Source of the DNA: Moritella viscosa | GTDB taxonomy: Bacteria > Pseudomonadota > Gammaproteobacteria > Enterobacterales > Moritellaceae | Reading direction: 5' to 3' | Assembly: GCA_000953735.1 (NCBI GenBank) | Contig: LN554852.1 | Location: 2,863,846 to 2,927,845, forward strand | DNA: 64,000 bases | Part shown: piece after piece, positions 9,540-19,281 of the stretch | Position numbering within the stretch: position 1 is the first letter of the stretch | Layout of the letters: each line of letters starts with the position of its first letter | The notes under the pieces: generated by a model | Told to the model about the DNA's origin: nothing | Database searches by the model: none | What the model saw: only the letters and a program-made list of their open reading frames with translations | Program-made: the position numbers and the translations under genes

Positions 9540-9914
9540 TTAAACCGTAATATATTCTAATGGTGATTTACCCATTATATTACGAAAGGCTGCGATAAAA
9601 GCACTCGGGGTGCTATATCCTAATTCTAGTGCGATGTATGTTACCGATTTTCCATCATGTAATTGCTCAATAGCATAAAATAACCTTACTCGCATACGCC
9701 ATTCTGTAAATGTCATACCAAGCTCTTTTTGGAACATTCTTGCTAGTGTCCTTGGACTAACATAAATAGACTTAGCCCATTGTTCAATACTGTCAGTATT
9801 ACTTGGTTCTTTAGTCAATGAAAATAGAATATCATTCAATTTATCTCTATTTGACCATGGTAATGATAATAACGATTTTTCTAAGATTGAGATTTCATCA
9901 ATCAGAACAAGCAT
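9540..9914 (-). pseudogene. AraC-type regulator remnant, N-terminal half missing
   Basis: About 124 residues remain, covering the linker helix (LVLIDEISILEKSLL) and the complete double HTH of an AraC protein (IEQWAKSIYVSPRTLARMFQ and ALELGYSTPSAFIAAFRNIMG, ending SPLEYI). The N-terminal cupin-type sensor domain that should precede it is absent. Going upstream, the frame runs into a stop near 9939-9941 and enters methyltransferase sequence on the other strand. There is no convincing ribosome site. A short DNA-binding-only protein starting at the ATG at 9914 cannot be excluded, but loss of the 5' half by deletion is simpler. Confidence 0.7.
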
Positions 9915-10363
9915 CAAACAATAGCTTTGATACAGTGATCACCCGTTATAGCTTTCATCATTTCCTGAAACCAGAGCAAGTTTTGTCAGAGATGATTCGA
10001 GTGTGCAAACCAAAAGGATGCGTATTGGTTGCCGATGTGGCTATTCAATCAAAATATTCAGACATATTTAATCATATTGAACGATTAAGAGACTCCTCTC
10101 ACGTTCACGCACTATCAGTAGATGAACTCAATCGATTATTTACACAAAGTAGCCTTAAGGATTGTCGTAAATCAGAATACACAGTTAATGTCGAACTTGA
10201 ACAACAATTACAAGCATCATTCCCTACCCCTGATGGCAAAATTAGCATCAGGAAACTGATTACCGATGATGTGGATATTAATAACACAGGCTTTAACCCC
10301 GAACTGATTAAAGGCAATGTCCATTGCAGCTACCCCATTTCAATTTACGTCGGAATCAAATAG
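9911..10363 (+). pseudogene. class I SAM-dependent methyltransferase remnant, 5' part missing
   Basis: The open frame gives 150 residues that begin inside the methyltransferase core at NNSFDTVITRYSFHHF. It continues through the post-motif helix and strand (VLSEMIRVCKPKGCVLVADV) to a normal C-terminus. The SAM-binding glycine loop (motif I) and about 100 N-terminal residues are missing. Immediately upstream is the reverse-oriented AraC remnant. The gene stops 21 bases before the converging AraC gene at 10385. Without the SAM loop it should be inactive. Confidence 0.75.
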
Positions 10364-10384
10364 AGAATATCTTTATGACTATCA

Positions 10385-11188
10385 TCAAACAAAAAATGAT
10401 TGGTACTGTTTTGGCGTCACCGCTAAACGCTTTTTAAAGTTTCGTTGTAAATGGCTTTGATCTGCAAACCCTAATGCATTAGAAGTATCTATAATAGAGT
10501 GCCCAGATTTAAGCAATATCTTCGCACTCTTAATGCGTTCATCTAATTGAAATGCATGCGGTGACAAACCATAGGTCTGTTTAAAAGTACGAAGTAAATG
10601 AAAACGACTTAACCCTGATTCTTGAGCTAGATCGATGAGTGAATGATTAATATCAAGTTGATCGGCAATCATTTCTTTTACTCTGTGGATATGCGTGAGT
10701 TCTGATTTTTCTAGATCTTTCGTTAACCAATGCTGCTGTATGTATTCTATCAATAACGCTTCTGCCGACAGTTCATTAGGTTCGAGTAATAAATTGGTAA
10801 ATAATAAGTCAAAATTACCATACGCTTGTTGGCTACGTAAATAACGATTGGTAAAAGGAGAGTAATCAATGCTATCTATGCCACTGATTTCAGCTTGTAA
10901 CTCTCCAACCCAGTGCGTATCAACGAATAGCATACGATAAGACCAATCACCTTCCGCAGGGTTACATGAATGGATATCACCAGGATTAATCGTCACGGTA
11001 TCACCATGACCAATACGGTTACATTGCTTTAAATTATTATAATCAGCAATCCCTGTATCAATAACACCAAATGAAAACTCATCGTGAGTATGTCCCTGAT
11101 AGCAGGCACTCGATCGTGACGTTTGCCGCATCTCGACAAATGGCAACGCCTTACTTTGTTTGAAGAATACGGTTTTATCCTGCTTCAT
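10385..11188 (-). CDS. AraC family regulator with cupin sensor domain
   Basis: The 267-residue protein has an N-terminal cupin-like arm (GHTHDEFSFGVIDTG, then HGDTVTINPGDIHSCNP, residues ~30-85) and a C-terminal double HTH (LIDLAQESGLSRFHLLRTFK; DTSNALGFADQSHLQRNFKK; ending TPKQYQ). The ATG at 11188 was chosen because AAGGA lies eight bases upstream. It follows the LysE-type exporter by about 75 bases on the same strand. AraC/LysE pairs are common, so it probably controls the exporter in response to an amino acid or related solute. The effector is unknown. Confidence 0.87.
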   Translation of the reverse strand: MKQDKTVFFKQSKALPFVEMRQTSRSSACYQGHTHDEFSFGVIDTGIADYNNLKQCNRIGHGDTVTINPGDIHSCNPAEGDWSYRMLFVDTHWVGELQAEISGIDSIDYSPFTNRYLRSQQAYGNFDLLFTNLLLEPNELSAEALLIEYIQQHWLTKDLEKSELTHIHRVKEMIADQLDINHSLIDLAQESGLSRFHLLRTFKQTYGLSPHAFQLDERIKSAKILLKSGHSIIDTSNALGFADQSHLQRNFKKRLAVTPKQYQSFFV

Positions 11189-11262
11189 TCCCTTCATCCT
11201 TGTGTTTATCAATTCCAATTGCCGTTATTATCAATTCAACATACATTAAATTATCATACGAC

Positions 11263-11868
11263 TTACAGGCCAAAGAACATCGAGATAACGCTAATACTTA
11301 GCAATAACCCCATCATAATGTTAAATTTTATTTGTCGTGAGCGCGTTGATAATCTGTCTTGAATAATATGCCCTATTGCTGCCCAAGTAGATATACCGAC
11401 AAAACACACAGTAAATGATATAACGCTGAATACAAGTAAATAGAGTGTGGACTCAGTGTGGACGGACACAAATATACTCACTCCCGACATAGAAACAAGC
11501 CAAGCTTTCGGGTTTAACCCCTGGGATAATACACCGTCTATAAATGAAGGTGGTTGTTTAGCCCCTGAACTGACTGTTACGTTTAAAGGAACCGATGTGG
11601 CAATTTTAAATGACATGTACAGGAGGTAAATACCAGCTAAGTATTTTAAAATGTTAGTTATTTCTGGGTATTGTATTAACGATTGGTTCAAACCAAAACC
11701 AACCAACAGTACGATCAAAGTGTAAGCGAATGCTGCACCGATGACATGTGGAACAGTACGGCGAAAACCAAAACAAGCGCCCGAACTTGTCGCAATAATA
11801 TTAACAGGCCCGGGAGATATAGATCCCACTAAGGCAAAAATAGCCATCGATAACATAACTGTAATCAT
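11263..11868 (-). CDS. LysE/RhtB family amino-acid exporter
   Basis: The 201-residue membrane protein has about six hydrophobic helices and the family signature near the N-terminus, GSISPGPVNIIATSSGACFGFRR. The family exports amino acids such as lysine, threonine or homoserine lactones. The ATG at 11868 is preceded by AGAGG; an in-frame GTG at 11874 overlaps that site and is less likely. It lies between a lysine-degradation operon and an AraC regulator, all on the minus strand. Lysine or an aminoadipate-type compound is therefore a reasonable, unproven substrate. Confidence 0.88.
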   Translation of the reverse strand: MITVMLSMAIFALVGSISPGPVNIIATSSGACFGFRRTVPHVIGAAFAYTLIVLLVGFGLNQSLIQYPEITNILKYLAGIYLLYMSFKIATSVPLNVTVSSGAKQPPSFIDGVLSQGLNPKAWLVSMSGVSIFVSVHTESTLYLLVFSVISFTVCFVGISTWAAIGHIIQDRLSTRSRQIKFNIMMGLLLSISVISMFFGL

Positions 11869-11960
11869 AAACACCTCTACATAAATTGATGTTTACAATA
11901 TACAGTTTGACTAACAGTCAGTATTGAACAAAATTGCTATCCTCTAGAATAATGCATTGC

Positions 11961-13526
11961 CTAATCACCTTTTGGCATATCGAAACTAATGCCTTGCGCC
12001 AAGGGTAACTCACTACCGTAATTAATGGTATTTGTAGTGCGGCGCATGTAACTCCTCCATGCATCGGAACCACTTTCTCTACCACCACCCGTGTCTTTTT
12101 CGCCGCCAAACGCACCACCGATTTCCGCACCGGACGTACCTATATTGACATTGACAAGCCCACAATCAGAACCCCTTACACTCATAAAAATCTCGGCTTC
12201 AGCTATGTCTTTAGTGAAAATAGCGGACGATAAGCCCTGACATACACTGTTTTGTATTACAATGGCTTGCTCAAGTGAATCATAACTGTGCACATAAAGT
12301 AAGGGCGCAAAGGTTTCTTGCTGAACAATTTCAGCTGTCGATTCAATATCAATAATGGCAGGCGTAATATAAAAACCACATTCTTTTTTATCTTTATTCA
12401 TTACATGAGGTCGTTCATAACCACCTGTAACGAGTACCCCCCCTTGCTCAATGGCTGTACTTATACTCGCTTTCATCACATCAATGGCTTGCTGATTAAT
12501 CAAGGGCCCCATTAAATTTTGTTCATCAAAGGGGTCGCCAATACTCACTGTGTTATAAATAGCTTCAAGCTTGGTTAGTACTTGATGTTTAAGGCTGCTA
12601 TGCACAATCAACCTACGCAACGTTGTACAGCGCTGGCCGCTCGTACCCAATGCTGAAAACGTGATTGCCCGAATAGCTAACTCAAGATCGGCACTAGGAC
12701 ACACAATCATGGCATTATTACCGCCAAGCTCTAGTAGCGTACGCCCCATTCTCGCAGCGACACGGCAATTAACCGCTCGCCCCATGGCACATGACCCTGT
12801 CGCTGATACCAAGGCAACATCCTTATGATCGACCAATTGTTCAACCTGAGTTTTCTCACCGAACACGATACTGCTAAGTTCCTTGTTCCCCCCAAATTGT
12901 TTAATGGCTGACAATAATAATTGATGACAAGCCAATGCGCTGAGTGGCGTTTGACTTGATGGTTTCCAAATAATGCTATTACCACAAATCAAACTCAATG
13001 TGGCATTCCAAGCCCATACCGCCATGGGAAAATTAAACGCAGTAATGATCACAACAGGGCCAATAGGATGCCATTGCTCCATCATTCTATGATTAGGTCT
13101 TTCGGTCGCAATGGTTAATCCATAAAGCTGTCGCGATAGACCAACAGCGAAATCACACACATCAATCAGTTCTTGCACTTCCCCTAGGCTTTCTTGAAAT
13201 GGCTTACCCGATTCAAGGCTAATCATGGTGGCTAATTGATGCTTTGCTGCACGCGCTTTTTCGGCAAACAGTCGTACTAATTCACCACGCTGTGGAGCAG
13301 GCACACTACGCCAATAATAAAATTCGGTTTTAGCACTGCTAATGACCTGTTTGATCACATCGGGTTCTGCGTGACTTATTGAAACAAATGATTGACCATC
13401 ATTAGGGCTAACGACCTTCACACGGCTATCGCTATCAAAACGTTGACCACCAAGATAAGCGCTACCGTAGCACTTATCGTTAGCATAAAAACGACCAAGT
13501 ACTGTTTTCAAAATTGCCTCATGCAT
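11961..13526 (-). CDS. ALDH7-type aldehyde dehydrogenase, probable alpha-aminoadipate semialdehyde dehydrogenase
   Basis: This 521-residue NAD-dependent aldehyde dehydrogenase has the catalytic Cys300 in SGQRCTTLRR, a hallmark of the ALDH7 (antiquitin) subfamily, and Glu266 in LLELGGNN. The cofactor region IITAFNFPMAVWAWN is also ALDH7-like. ALDH7 enzymes oxidise alpha-aminoadipate semialdehyde (allysine) to alpha-aminoadipate. The neighbour 22 bases upstream is a lysine-6-dehydrogenase-like gene, whose product would be exactly this aldehyde. GGAG precedes the start. Betaine aldehyde or other aldehydes are alternative substrates for the subfamily. Confidence 0.9.
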   Translation of the reverse strand: MHEAILKTVLGRFYANDKCYGSAYLGGQRFDSDSRVKVVSPNDGQSFVSISHAEPDVIKQVISSAKTEFYYWRSVPAPQRGELVRLFAEKARAAKHQLATMISLESGKPFQESLGEVQELIDVCDFAVGLSRQLYGLTIATERPNHRMMEQWHPIGPVVIITAFNFPMAVWAWNATLSLICGNSIIWKPSSQTPLSALACHQLLLSAIKQFGGNKELSSIVFGEKTQVEQLVDHKDVALVSATGSCAMGRAVNCRVAARMGRTLLELGGNNAMIVCPSADLELAIRAITFSALGTSGQRCTTLRRLIVHSSLKHQVLTKLEAIYNTVSIGDPFDEQNLMGPLINQQAIDVMKASISTAIEQGGVLVTGGYERPHVMNKDKKECGFYITPAIIDIESTAEIVQQETFAPLLYVHSYDSLEQAIVIQNSVCQGLSSAIFTKDIAEAEIFMSVRGSDCGLVNVNIGTSGAEIGGAFGGEKDTGGGRESGSDAWRSYMRRTTNTINYGSELPLAQGISFDMPKGD

Positions 13527-13548
13527 GTGATTCTCCTCGTCATTACCG

Positions 13549-14646
13549 TTAAATACTTAATTCCGCGTCTCGATAAGCTTTCGCAAACTCATTGCCCAAA
13601 AAGTCTTCAATGTCTAACGTCTCTTGTTCAACGAAACCCTGTCTTGGTTCACGACTATTTAAAATTAAATCCACCGTGGTCACTGCGGCGCTGGCTGTCG
13701 ATATTTGGATCGCGCTCTGTTCAGCAGTATGTCTAAGTAAAAAAGTACGACTACACTGCCTTAATCTTTCGTCAACATAACCAGTCGCTACCACAGAGAT
13801 CAACACCAGATCTTGCATAGTGGTCGCGACCGAGCTTTCAAATATCTCCATTAACATGTCTCGACGCTTACCTTCTTCCCCTAACCGTAAGTCATGAAAT
13901 AAGAACTTCATCAACTTACAATGCCCTGGATAACGGATCGTTTTATAAGTCAATTCTCGCAGTTGACCATCTAAGGAATAACAAAGATTAGCCAGCCCTC
14001 CAGAGGTATTAAACGCTTCATATTCAACACCTGATATAGAAAATACTTCTCTGCCTTCTAGTGGTTCTGTTAATGTCGGTATATGATTTTTGATGGATTC
14101 ACAGGGATTAGCATATTCGTTAATTAATCCTTCTGTTGACCACGTCAGGTTGTACATCATTTGATTGGATGGATATTCAGGTAAGGCTCCTACACGTAAT
14201 TTAAGGCTATCTAGACGGTCAAAGCTATGCCGAAAGCTGTAACCCAAAATGCCAATAAAACCCGGTGCCAAACCACATTGAGGCATGAATACCTGCCCCG
14301 GCGCTGCAGCTAATGCAATCTCTTTAATCGCTTGTGTACAACGTACATCTTCGGTTAAATCAAAGTAGCTACTACCATTAGCTAAGGCAGCCTGCGCAAC
14401 ATAAGGGTTATCGTTGAATGTTAACGCTGAGATCACCGCATCTTGCCCTGCAAGAATGTCATTATAATCGCGTATTTCAGAGGATGTTGTTGATAATAAT
14501 TTAGTGGGAAATTGATGACTAAAACGAGCCACTGCATTCGGGCTGATATCTGCCCCTGTGACCTCATAATCGTCATGACTATGTAAAATTTTGGCAATTG
14601 CACCACCAATACGTCCAAGCCCTAAAACAACAATTCGTTTTGCCAT
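13549..14646 (-). CDS. saccharopine dehydrogenase family protein, probable L-lysine 6-dehydrogenase
   Basis: The 365-residue protein begins with a Rossmann fold (VVLGLGRIGGAIAK). It then shows segments shared with lysine 6-dehydrogenases: PQCGLAPGFIGIL (~140), NLTWSTEGLINEYANPC (~180) and AFNTSGGL plus ELTYKTIRYPGHCK (~225-255). These enzymes deaminate lysine oxidatively at the 6-position to give allysine, using NAD. A saccharopine dehydrogenase role is the main alternative, but no lysine-ketoglutarate reductase is nearby. GGGAG lies six bases before the ATG. It is the middle gene of a three-gene minus-strand operon. Confidence 0.82.
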   Translation of the reverse strand: MAKRIVVLGLGRIGGAIAKILHSHDDYEVTGADISPNAVARFSHQFPTKLLSTTSSEIRDYNDILAGQDAVISALTFNDNPYVAQAALANGSSYFDLTEDVRCTQAIKEIALAAAPGQVFMPQCGLAPGFIGILGYSFRHSFDRLDSLKLRVGALPEYPSNQMMYNLTWSTEGLINEYANPCESIKNHIPTLTEPLEGREVFSISGVEYEAFNTSGGLANLCYSLDGQLRELTYKTIRYPGHCKLMKFLFHDLRLGEEGKRRDMLMEIFESSVATTMQDLVLISVVATGYVDERLRQCSRTFLLRHTAEQSAIQISTASAAVTTVDLILNSREPRQGFVEQETLDIEDFLGNEFAKAYRDAELSI

Positions 14647-14789
14647 TTATAACTCCCTTTGACTGAGCTCTTATTGATAGATGAGTACAGTCTTATCCGT
14701 GTTCCATTTTTACTGATTCAACCTCGTTACGGATGAAATCACCTTTCTGATAAAGCAAAGTTACGAATAAATAAGTACGCTGTTCACGC

Positions 14790-15653
14790 CTAGCTTTTAT
14801 CATCTGAGGTGCCACTGCTAAGTATCGATTTCATATTAGTCGATTCAAATATTTTATCTGCACTCATTGGTACAAACCCTTGGTATAATCCGCCAGTTTC
14901 TTGGTTAAAGCGCTGCGCAAATTCGTAATAACAACTGCTTATTACTTGCTCGCCCGCATCTTTGAAATCAACAGTGCAAGTATCAGCCATGGTTGATGCT
15001 TGAATTAATAAATCGGATGGCGTGCCTTTGATCACCCCACCAGCATCATTAAGTTGATAACCTTCTTGCTGTAATAACGCCACAACGTCTGACAATTCAG
15101 GGGAACTTTTTAATTGATTTACAAATAGAGTGAAATGGTTAGCACGCAACCCCCTGACAGATAACCAAGCGGCATATTCCGATTCAGCCAATAGGGTTTG
15201 GTAGTCTGCATAGCTTGGTAACGACCACAATCTGCCTGCACTTAATAATGGACTAAGACCCCAGCTCGATTGCTCAAGTAAAGGCGACTTTAATGTCGCT
15301 TTTACCTGTTCGATAATGTCTTGAATAATGGCCTGAGAAGTGTCGGATAAAGACTGCCAGCGTAGTTCACTAATGAATATTTTGGTCGGTGACTTGTCAT
15401 GAATATAACAACGCGCATCTAACTTTTTAACGTCGAACTGGTATGAGTCAAGGTGCCGATAACCAAGTGCTAATATCTCATCTTCTAATATATCTATGCT
15501 GATATGCGAGTCGGCGAAAGTACGAAAAGCAACATGGTCATTCACTAACTCTTCACCGCGACTTTCAAACAGCTGATGTATCTCGACTGCTTGTGGGCTA
15601 ATCACACTGTACTGCTGCCAGAGTTTGGTAACAAATGCATCTAAAACAGACAT
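14790..15653 (-). CDS. DUF1338 protein, probable 2-oxoadipate dioxygenase/decarboxylase
   Basis: The 287-residue protein is a short-form DUF1338 member. NDHVAFRTF (~38-46) carries the conserved His and Arg, and RANHFTLFVNQL (~170-180) carries the second conserved His. HglS/YdcJ of this family uses Fe(II) to turn 2-oxoadipate into 2-hydroxyglutarate, the step that links lysine breakdown to the TCA cycle. The next two genes would make aminoadipate from lysine, which fits this role. AAGGAG precedes the start. HglS itself is longer (over 440 residues), so activity here rests on family and context. Confidence 0.83.
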   Translation of the reverse strand: MSVLDAFVTKLWQQYSVISPQAVEIHQLFESRGEELVNDHVAFRTFADSHISIDILEDEILALGYRHLDSYQFDVKKLDARCYIHDKSPTKIFISELRWQSLSDTSQAIIQDIIEQVKATLKSPLLEQSSWGLSPLLSAGRLWSLPSYADYQTLLAESEYAAWLSVRGLRANHFTLFVNQLKSSPELSDVVALLQQEGYQLNDAGGVIKGTPSDLLIQASTMADTCTVDFKDAGEQVISSCYYEFAQRFNQETGGLYQGFVPMSADKIFESTNMKSILSSGTSDDKS

Positions 15654-15869
15654 GAGTTATCTCCTTAATTGCATTACCGTTATGAGAGATTGCTAATACT
15701 AAGATAGGTGATGAAGTCAGGTTTCGCTAACAAGCAAGACGAGGTAAGTGATCTAGGAGAGGAATGAACTGATGACAGAGCTATACACCAGATTAAAACG
15801 TTGGGGAAATATCCTACGAATAAACAGTCTACAACGAAAAGTAGACTGTATTCACGATTAAGATTTTGG

Positions 15870-16721
15870 TTAGCGTAGCAGGTCGAGAAACTCAACTGGA
15901 GCGGGTGCTTCAAAAGTCAGTCGCTCACCCGTTTTTGGTCGAGTAATACTAAGGCTTAATGCATGTAGTCCCATACGCGGACCATCAGTGCCATAGCGAG
16001 GATCGCCAATCACCGAATGTCCTAACCAGGCCATATGGGCACGGATTTGATGTTGTCGACCTGTCTCGAGTTTAACTTCAACCAGTGTCCGTTCTTTTAC
16101 AGTTCGCAGCGTTTTAAAATGCGTAACGGCATTTTTGGCTTCCGAATGTGGACCAACAATCATTTGATACTTCTCTGGGTCCATTCTCAAGGGCTGGTCA
16201 ATACGTCCTTTACTTGACTTAGGGCTACCTTCAACTACGGCAAGATAGGTTTTTTCGGCCTCTGACCATCCCTCATTAACAGCTTCACGCATCTCACGAG
16301 ACGTTGCAAACATCAACACACCCGATGTATCACGGTCGAGGCGATGAACAGGCCATAAAGCAACAGAATTTTTTGCATGTGAGAGTTGCTTGCGAAGAAT
16401 AGCAAGCGCATGCTGTTTGTTTTCATTGGCTGCTGCCACTGACAACAAGCCTGCTGGTTTGTTAATGACAACAAGATCATTGTCCGAATACAAAATTTCA
16501 AGGCGGCGAACACCCTGTTGCGTGTTCTTTCCCGCTGCTCTAACCTCTACATTGTCGCCAACTTCAAGCTCATGGTCATGCTTCATGATCTGCTGATCGT
16601 TGACCAGTACACAGCCTGTTTTCAGTCGCTGTTTTATGTTTTTTCGACTCCAGCCTTTTAGCTGAGTATTGAGGAAAATAAGTAGACCAGAGGCCTCTTT
16701 CACTCGTAACCTATCAGACAT
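15870..16721 (-). CDS. RluA family pseudouridine synthase
   Basis: The 283-residue protein has an N-terminal S4 RNA-binding domain (residues ~1-65, with SRKNIKQRLKTGCVLVNDQ). A pseudouridine synthase domain follows, with the catalytic Asp in HRLDRDTSGVLMF (~128-140) and a late RQHQIRAHMAWLGHSVIGD motif. It converts a uridine in rRNA or tRNA to pseudouridine. The paralogue group (RluC, RluD, RluA-like) and the target base cannot be fixed by eye. It stands apart from the lysine operon by over 200 bases. Confidence 0.92.
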   Translation of the reverse strand: MSDRLRVKEASGLLIFLNTQLKGWSRKNIKQRLKTGCVLVNDQQIMKHDHELEVGDNVEVRAAGKNTQQGVRRLEILYSDNDLVVINKPAGLLSVAAANENKQHALAILRKQLSHAKNSVALWPVHRLDRDTSGVLMFATSREMREAVNEGWSEAEKTYLAVVEGSPKSSKGRIDQPLRMDPEKYQMIVGPHSEAKNAVTHFKTLRTVKERTLVEVKLETGRQHQIRAHMAWLGHSVIGDPRYGTDGPRMGLHALSLSITRPKTGERLTFEAPAPVEFLDLLR

Positions 16722-17630
16722 AGTAAGTTATTCTCCAACCTGCTTTTCCAGTAATGCTTTAAACATAATAATCATCACTTAACATTTATATAGTAGACGT
16801 CTCGATTTGATAAAACGAACCGTCCTGTAAATTACTTTTTAATCTTGTCAGTTATATACCCAAGACTAATGATGAGCCTGAGTATATTGATATTAATTTT
16901 CAGTACAAGATAAACCTGACTGTTTGGCCAGAATACTCATAACACGGTATAAAACCATCCATTAAGTATTACGAATGGAACAAGCTTAAACCCTACAACA
17001 ATCATTCAATTCTAAAATACCCACAAATATCAGGGGTATGAAATAAAATATTAAAATATATTTTCAGATAGCATATCCACCTAATTTAATGCGACATTTA
17101 CACGAAAATATGAAATTTAATTGTGCATTTAATAACCCGTTATTACGCCATTCAAACCATTATAATTGTCCAATTCACCCACCTAAACCTGTAGCGTATC
17201 GCCCTTAAACCTTGAAGGTTACCCACTATTTAAACTACTTCTAACCTGCTGTTTTTAATGACTATACCATTCCATTTAATCGTAATTAATGATAGGGCGT
17301 ATACCTAAGAAACACGTGTATAGTCTTTGTTTGTTTTTTTGTTTTAGTAAATACGATGACAACCATTACGCATCAGAAAGTGGCTTTATTCGACATTTAC
17401 TTGACGTTCCAAGTTAGCTTCATCATGGAGCATCAACCATAAATAAAGTTCGTTAGAGAGCCTATGAGGCCGCTTACAGCTTTGATTTTATATTGGGTAT
17501 GATGTATAAGTAAGCCGCCGAGTCTTTGTTCATGCGAATAGCTATCGTGCAGAGTCAAGAAATAGGACATGCAATTGCTTTTATCCCGCGCATTTCAATT
17601 CTCGCCATAATTATAACCCCAAGGAGACCT
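16722..17630. other. long AT-rich intergenic region
   Basis: These roughly 900 bases separate the divergent pseudouridine synthase and symporter genes. They are AT-rich and no conserved protein was recognised in any frame. A 28-codon reading frame at 17356-17442 has no ribosome site. The part from about 17400 to the symporter start probably holds its promoter and a long leader. No riboswitch or regulator site was recognised. Confidence 0.4.
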
Positions 17631-19262
17631 ATGTTAGACCCAGTGTTTTATCAATTCTCAACAAGTACGACCCTTATTCTCTTAGTTGGCTTTTACGGCC
17701 TTACCTTTCTGTTCTCAACCTTAGCTTCAAAAAAATCGAGTAGTGTCGATGGCTATATGGTCGCCAATGGCGCAGTAGGATTTGGTATAGCTGCAGCAAG
17801 TATGACGGCCACCTGGATTTGGGCAGCATCTTTTTACGGCGCAGCAAGCTCAGGTTACCAATATGGTTTATCTGGCGCTATGCACTACGGATTTTGGGGA
17901 GCCTTAATGATATTGTTTATCTATCCCTACGGACAACGCTTCCGTGAACTAGCCCCTAGAGCACGTACTTTAGCCGAAATAATGCAAGCAAGACACGGTT
18001 CGTCAAGTCAACTTATCTTAGCCGTTTCAAACTTAGTGGGTAGTGTTATCAGCCTAATGGTTAACTTCACCGCTGCAGGCGCATTGGTATCTGTGTTAAC
18101 ACCATTATCTTTCGAAGTTGGCGTAGTAATAGCTGGTATTGGCGTTTTATCTTATACGCTATGGTCAGGTTTCCGAGCTTCTATCTTAACCGATTTTGCA
18201 CAAGTTGTGGCAATGATGCTAGTGGCTATTGTGCTAATCCCTTGGATTTATTTCAACATGGGCGGTTCAGAGGCACTTTCACAAGGCTTCAGTATAATCA
18301 CCGCTGAACAAGCCAACTTTTTCTCGACTAAAGCAATTTTAGAGCAAGGCGCACCATTCTTTGTAGCCGTTCTTGCCTACGGCATCGGTAATCAAACAAT
18401 TGCCCAACGACTTTTTGCGGTACGCAAAGACCTCATCAAATCGTCATTTATTACGGCGACACTAGGCTACGGTTCAATCGTTATCGGTTTAGGTATGCTA
18501 GGTATGATGGCACTGCTTATGGGAATAACGCCTTATGAAGGTGACCTGAACAACCTAATTCCACAAGTTGCTTCAGCCTACCTACCGCCATTTGCTATAG
18601 GCATGCTGTTTATCTTAGTTATTGGCTCTTTGTCATCAACAGCCGATTCAGATCTCTCTGCACTTTCTGCTATTGTTATGACTGATATCTACGCTAAAAA
18701 CTTAGCGAAAGGTAAAATCGACAATAAGAAAATGCTGTTACTGGGCCGTATAACTATGATTGTCGCGACAGCCCTTGGCTTAATTCTCGCTAGTTTCTCG
18801 CTCGACATTCTAGTCATGCTGGTATTTGTTGGTGCATTATGGGGGACGCTTGTTTTCCCTGTTATCGCTAGCTGTTATTGGGACAGAGTGACCAACCGCG
18901 CTTTCTTAAGTGCTGTACTCGGTGGTTTAATTCTATTTTGCTTGGTTCGTTTTGAATTGTTCGAACTAATCGGCATTTGGGCTTCTAGCCTAGAATTAAT
19001 TGCTGCTGTCGGTGGTGGTACTGTGATTGGCTTAATGTTCTTTGGCTTCACAAATCGCAACGTTGCGCTGCTCGCGGGTTCAATAGTCGGTGTGTTATGC
19101 GCATTCTATTTCCACGACTTCTTACGTGACTACACTGTACTACTTGGTTCTTTGGTTGCCTACGGTGCAAGTACCATGATTTGTACTACTGTGACTCTCA
19201 CAAGCAATGAACGATTTGACTTTGCGCTGATCCATGAGCGCGTTCAACATTTTGATGATTAA
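17631..19262 (+). CDS. sodium:solute symporter (SSS family)
   Basis: The 543-residue protein has about 13 membrane helices and the SSS-family look. The first helix is followed by SSVDGYMVANGAVGFGIAAASMTATWIWAAS, and SLSSTADSDLSALSAIVMTDIYAK (~330-355) corresponds to the conserved Na+-site region. It would import a small solute with sodium across the inner membrane. ATG at 17631 was chosen because AAGGAG is five to ten bases upstream and the protein then starts at the first helix, like its relatives. The substrate is unknown. A 39-residue membrane protein follows 19 bases later, a pairing seen with some SSS transporters. Confidence 0.9.
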   Translation: MLDPVFYQFSTSTTLILLVGFYGLTFLFSTLASKKSSSVDGYMVANGAVGFGIAAASMTATWIWAASFYGAASSGYQYGLSGAMHYGFWGALMILFIYPYGQRFRELAPRARTLAEIMQARHGSSSQLILAVSNLVGSVISLMVNFTAAGALVSVLTPLSFEVGVVIAGIGVLSYTLWSGFRASILTDFAQVVAMMLVAIVLIPWIYFNMGGSEALSQGFSIITAEQANFFSTKAILEQGAPFFVAVLAYGIGNQTIAQRLFAVRKDLIKSSFITATLGYGSIVIGLGMLGMMALLMGITPYEGDLNNLIPQVASAYLPPFAIGMLFILVIGSLSSTADSDLSALSAIVMTDIYAKNLAKGKIDNKKMLLLGRITMIVATALGLILASFSLDILVMLVFVGALWGTLVFPVIASCYWDRVTNRAFLSAVLGGLILFCLVRFELFELIGIWASSLELIAAVGGGTVIGLMFFGFTNRNVALLAGSIVGVLCAFYFHDFLRDYTVLLGSLVAYGASTMICTTVTLTSNERFDFALIHERVQHFDD

Positions 19263-19281
19263 ACACTAGGAGCACAACATT

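Noticed and set aside
15680-15913. 77-codon minus-strand frame at the end of the pseudouridine synthase gene
   Set aside because: It overlaps the synthase C-terminus, has odd composition and matches no family; treated as chance.
17356-17442. 28-codon reading frame in the symporter upstream region
   Set aside because: It has an ATG and a stop but no ribosome site and no sign of a leader-peptide function.
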